From contig CALZFC010000066.1 in the NCBI GenBank assembly GCA_945643635.1, forward strand, positions 1,273,501 through 1,337,500: a DNA stretch of 64,000 nt, in the 5' to 3' direction. Positions within the stretch are counted from its first letter, which is position 1, and every line of letters begins with the position of its first letter. Positions 60,905-64,000 of the stretch are shown here, in pieces. The notes under the pieces were generated by a model. It was given only the letters and a program-made list of their open reading frames with translations, was not told the DNA's origin and searched no databases. A program made the translations under genes and the position numbers. Source of the DNA: Allodiplogaster sudhausi (taxonomy: Eukaryota; Nematoda; Chromadorea; Rhabditida; Diplogasteridae).

Positions 60905-61546
60905 TTAGTTGACCAGGATGAATTCGAAATCGAAGTCAAGGGATTGCCTAGCAAAAGCCTGATTCAAGTGAGACCCGGGCACGATCAACAGCCTGGCTTT
61001 GCTGACTATGAAAGAGTCCCTGACCCGTCCCTCCTTTTTAGCCTTGATAATCATGGGGAAGAAGTTCGCTGATTCCCAAACAGGGAAGCCCAGGATAACC
61101 TTAGTATTGTACAGCAAAATCTTTCCCATAGCCCTTGCTAACAGCGAAGGAGGAGGAACTGACCAACCAAAGATTCCAGAGGACCAGATGTCGTGGGGAG
61201 AGAGAGCGTCGACTGCGCTCGCTCCACACTCCGGTTGTCTCGATACGAATCTGGAAACTTTTGCTGTTTCTGCTGATGCGAAGAGATCGATATCAGGGAT
61301 ACCCCATCTTCTGACACAATAATTGAACCAATGTGAATTGATTGCCCAGTCATCATGATCGATTTCTCTACTCAGTGCATCTGCTTGCTCGTTTAGTTCC
61401 CTAGGAATCCAGGAAAAGGAAGCCTCAACACTGGCGCGCTCCAAGATGCCCCTAATCGAGAGTGCTATGTCTTGGAGGAGTGGGATTCTAGACCCTTTTT
61501 GGCAAATGGATACGGCCCCTAGATTGTCCGTGAGAAAAAGCCGCAA
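60905..61546 (-). pseudogene. Truncated DIRS/PAT RNase H and downstream region
   Basis: Begins in the RNase H domain at FLTDNLGAV (catalytic Asp-Asn) and continues through WIPRELNEQADALSR (the conserved RNase H end), then WGIPDIDLFAS and SRQPECGASAVDA, as in DIRS polyproteins. It ends at a stop at 60905. The reverse transcriptase that should precede it is gone; the break is at 61541-61546, where repeat R starts. Confidence 0.85.
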
Positions 61547-62027
61547 TGCAAATATGATACTTAGTAAAAGGCTACAGTATGAAAGAATTCGTGTCAGGAG
61601 ATCTCAAAATTCAAAATTTTCGCATATGATGACATAGCGTCTCTTTATTTGGTGTTACCGTATACCTCCCCGGTCTTAAGTTCATGGAATGTAGATGACG
61701 CTACACTAAAATGTTACTAAGTATCGCCTTAACACGCCGTGGGTACTATTCAGTTATCCATGCCCCAAAAAATTTTCACCGAAATCTCTAGAAACCATTC
61801 AGATCTGGATCCATCCCTGTCCTGCCGCATTCACAAGACTCGTGATATCTATTCAATATCTGTTCATATTACTTCTCATTACTATTTGTTATCCAGTACT
61901 AGCAATAGGTTTTACCTATAGCTCCGAAGTTAAACGTGATCAGATGGTGGAATGAGATGGGAGGAAATGTGTTGGGAGCTCTTCCGCGTGATGAGTGCCC
62001 TATTGACGCTCTCTCCCTTTCTCCTCG

Positions 62028-62082
<55 letters not shown>

Positions 62083-62215
62083 CCCTCTTCTCCTTGCTCT
62101 TTCCCTCATAAACATCCCCCTCTCACTCATCAGTTTAGCTGATGTATGAATCAATTCACATCTGATCCCCAAGGTACCACAAAAAGGGCCCGAATTGAGC
62201 ATGATGACAGCGGTT
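61541..62215. repeat. Direct repeat R, copy B (675 bp)
   Basis: Second copy of 58690-59374. Its left edge cuts through the RNase H coding sequence of the DIRS fragment. Confidence 0.95.
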
Positions 62216-63274
62216 CTTGCCTTTGGGGTGAAAAAGGCTCCGCCTCTCCTGCTTGGGGAGAAAGAGAGCCTGCCGCATGTGATGGTTTGGCTGCGTAGCA
62301 GCTGACGCGCTTGCTACGCTGATACACAGTGAAGAGAGGAAGATGGGGCCGAATGGGCCTGTGTAGAGTGGGAATTGCCTTGAAGCGAAGGTGTGTTCTG
62401 GCCGGGCCGGCTCCCATCACCGATTCAATCTGAACCGCGACCGGGAGAAGCCGAGAGACCAGCCGACAACATGAGCAAGAGCGAGTCAGTCGAACCGCGC
62501 GACTCTCTCCCTCTCTTCACTCTCTTTCCCGCCTTCTATCCCTCTTTATCTCTGCCTCTCTTGGTCGCACCCGCTCTCTCGGTTGTATCTAGAGGAATTG
62601 TTTGATGAGCGACACCGAAATGCGCGCCGGAATGAGAGAGGTGCGGCGACTAGAGTGCAGTGGGTGGTATACCGAGAGAGAGAGAGAGAGAGAAAGAGAG
62701 GGAGAGAGAGACGAGCTCTTTCGCGAATCCCAGTGCTGCCTCTCGTGGCCAGCTGCGCGGTAGCTGAAGCCCCCTCCCACCTCAGTGGCCCTTAGCGGTT
62801 TCTGTCATTCCTTCCTTGCGCTCTTGTTCTCCTGCGAAGCATGGCACAGAGATACTACAGGTAATTTGGAGTCTGAGTCTACTTCGACTCTTTCTGCTAT
62901 AACCTTCTACTCTTTATTGTTTTCTAGCTGGTTTTCAATGAGTTTGCTTCAGTTACTACACGGAAGAGCGATCCTTCAGTGCTCCAGAAAAATCTGCCAA
63001 TTCTGCTGCTGGTTAGAGATATTGAAAGTTTCTTTTTTTTAAACAAAACTTTTGCTGTGCTTTCCAATATTAAACCTTACTTGTGCACTTTTTTTATTTC
63101 TGAGGAAACTGAAAGTTATTATCTTTCAATCGTAATTCTTTATTAGTGTTTGCAATTATTTCATCAAGTAATGCGAAGGTTTGCTCCACTTTTTGCTGAA
63201 ATAATACAAATTGCTCGGAATGGTAAGTCACTGTAAGCATGTCCAAAAAGTGAAAGAAGTAATGTATTGTTGAG
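62216..63274. other. Upstream region of tropomodulin; possible first coding exon
   Basis: GA tract at 62672-62712. ATGGCACAGAGATACTACAG at 62841-62860 followed by GTAATT could be a tiny first coding exon (MAQRYYR). Its phase does not fit directly to the exon at 63275, so another exon would be needed between. Confidence 0.35.
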
Positions 63275-63408
63275 GAGCGTCTCTGGGGGCTTCGATCTTT
63301 GCGGGTGGAAAGGGACTGAAGGATGTGGATGACCATGACCTGGAGAAGCTTCTCTCCAACCTAAGTCCGGAAGAACTCGAGGACCTCAACAATGACTTCG
63401 ACCCTGAC
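63275..63408 (+). CDS. tmod: Tropomodulin, N-terminal exon (gene continues right)
   Basis: Actin pointed-end capping protein. The exon encodes GLKDVDDHDLEKLLSNLSPEE then LEDLNNDFDPD, matching the first tropomyosin-binding block of tropomodulin/leiomodin (LxxLSPEELxxLxxxxDPD). The acceptor is TTGTTGAG (63267-63274) or a later AG; the donor is GAC/GTTAGT at 63408. Later exons are not found before the right edge, so the next intron exceeds 590 bp. No other gene between 63409 and 64000 is supported. Confidence 0.8.
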
Positions 63409-64000
63409 GTTAGTCATTTGGCTCTACCATTTCTTTTTCTGCTTGGGATATTTTTATTTGTAAAGATAAAGAAAAGCAATAGAAGGTATGGAGAGCGAAA
63501 GTGGGGGGGGGGGGGGGTTGCGATGTGCATTCTCCGTAGTGTATTTCAAGTGGTTTCGACCATTTCTGTCGCCGATGCCTGCAACCTCTCGAGTGCCCAT
63601 GCTTTCTCTTCCCCTCCTGCGCACCGAATTGTGGATGAGAAGTGAGAAGAGCGCCTTCTCGTGTCCTAGTTTCCTATTTGGGAATCGAACCAGAGGGAGA
63701 GAGGAAGAGAGAAGTGTTTGCTATTACTGAATAGGGAATGATTCTTTCCGTGAATGCTGAAACGATTCCGATGGTCAGAAGTGCACTCCACTGGTTCCGA
63801 TTCTAAACTGGCAACTCTCGGACGAGGAGTTCTTTTTTTACGGCTTTGCCCGGAAGAGTGCAGATGTTTCTCCACTCGGAATGAATAGTACAGCGGACTT
63901 GCGTAATCTTCTTCCCTCTTTCTGACCCGCTCCTGCATTTGCCTGGCACGCTTCTCGTAGACCATTCCATCTCTCTCTATCTGATTATCTCTCTCTTTCT

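Larger units (their letters stand above)
59373..61546 (-). mobile_element. DIRS/PAT-type retroelement fragment
   Basis: On minus, an RNase H-containing region is followed by a tyrosine recombinase. That pairing is specific to DIRS-order retroelements, which integrate through a recombinase instead of an integrase. Reverse transcriptase and gag are missing upstream, where repeat R copy B begins. Repeats I and R replace the expected split direct repeats in an order (R I ... I ... R) that is not the standard PAT order. Confidence 0.85.

Noticed and set aside
4882..62085. CRISPR array
   Set aside because: The spaced repeats are microsatellite or minisatellite arrays in a eukaryotic genome, with no unique equal-length spacers.
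63666..63965. 99-codon minus frame near the right edge
   Set aside because: Lies in a tropomodulin intron; charged sequence without recognised motif or splice link.

Overview
This is a eukaryotic, intron-rich genomic window. The conserved genes are metazoan: Scratch, cytosolic carboxypeptidase 1, neurabin and tropomodulin. The transposable elements include a DIRS/PAT-type tyrosine-recombinase retroelement and a degraded transposon-like gene with a GDKGG motif. Together they suggest a small-genome invertebrate, possibly a nematode, but no single feature proves the taxon. The non-coding DNA is saturated with (GA)n/(CT)n tracts, most of them inside introns. This produces many spurious Ser/Leu-rich or Arg/Glu-rich open frames that are not genes.

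Layout. 1-5.4 kb, minus: a Scratch-family C2H2 zinc-finger factor whose last exon runs off the left edge. One of its introns holds a 1.38 kb foldback element (2731-4108) with a nested SINE-like insertion. 5.4-7.2 kb: no firm gene. 7180-16714: a 9.5 kb DNA transposon, CACTA/EnSpm-like, with inverted termini, subterminal TGTGACA arrays, a multi-exon zinc-finger transposase gene and a second multi-exon gene. 16.9-24.9 kb, minus: CCP1/Nna1-type tubulin deglutamylase, readable from start codon to stop. 25.7-26.2 kb, minus: a small KGD4-like (2-oxoglutarate dehydrogenase subunit 4) gene. 26.6-28.7 kb, minus: TMX3-like transmembrane disulfide isomerase. 30.1 to about 39.3 kb, minus: neurabin/spinophilin, with PP1-docking motif, PDZ, coiled coil and SAM.

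39.3-50.6 kb is GA-repeat-rich DNA without a recognisable gene. 50631-50972 is a hAT-type MITE with a perfect 8-bp target duplication. 52.6-55.6 kb is a broken transposon-derived gene on the minus strand. 56.9-57.8 kb is a three-exon minus-strand gene of unknown function built from two kinds of tandem repeat. 58.7-62.2 kb is a rearranged DIRS/PAT retroelement fragment (RNase H and tyrosine recombinase) between two direct copies of a 0.68 kb segment. Near the right edge a plus-strand exon encodes the start of tropomodulin.

The host genes are not an operon-like functional set, but several concern the cytoskeleton: CCP1 trims tubulin tails, neurabin links PP1 to actin, and tropomodulin caps actin pointed ends. 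The gene models carry several GC 5' splice sites and many GAG 3' splice sites, each supported by reading-frame continuity across conserved protein. Exon coordinates were worked out by eye from frame, splice sites and remembered family sequence, without any database search.
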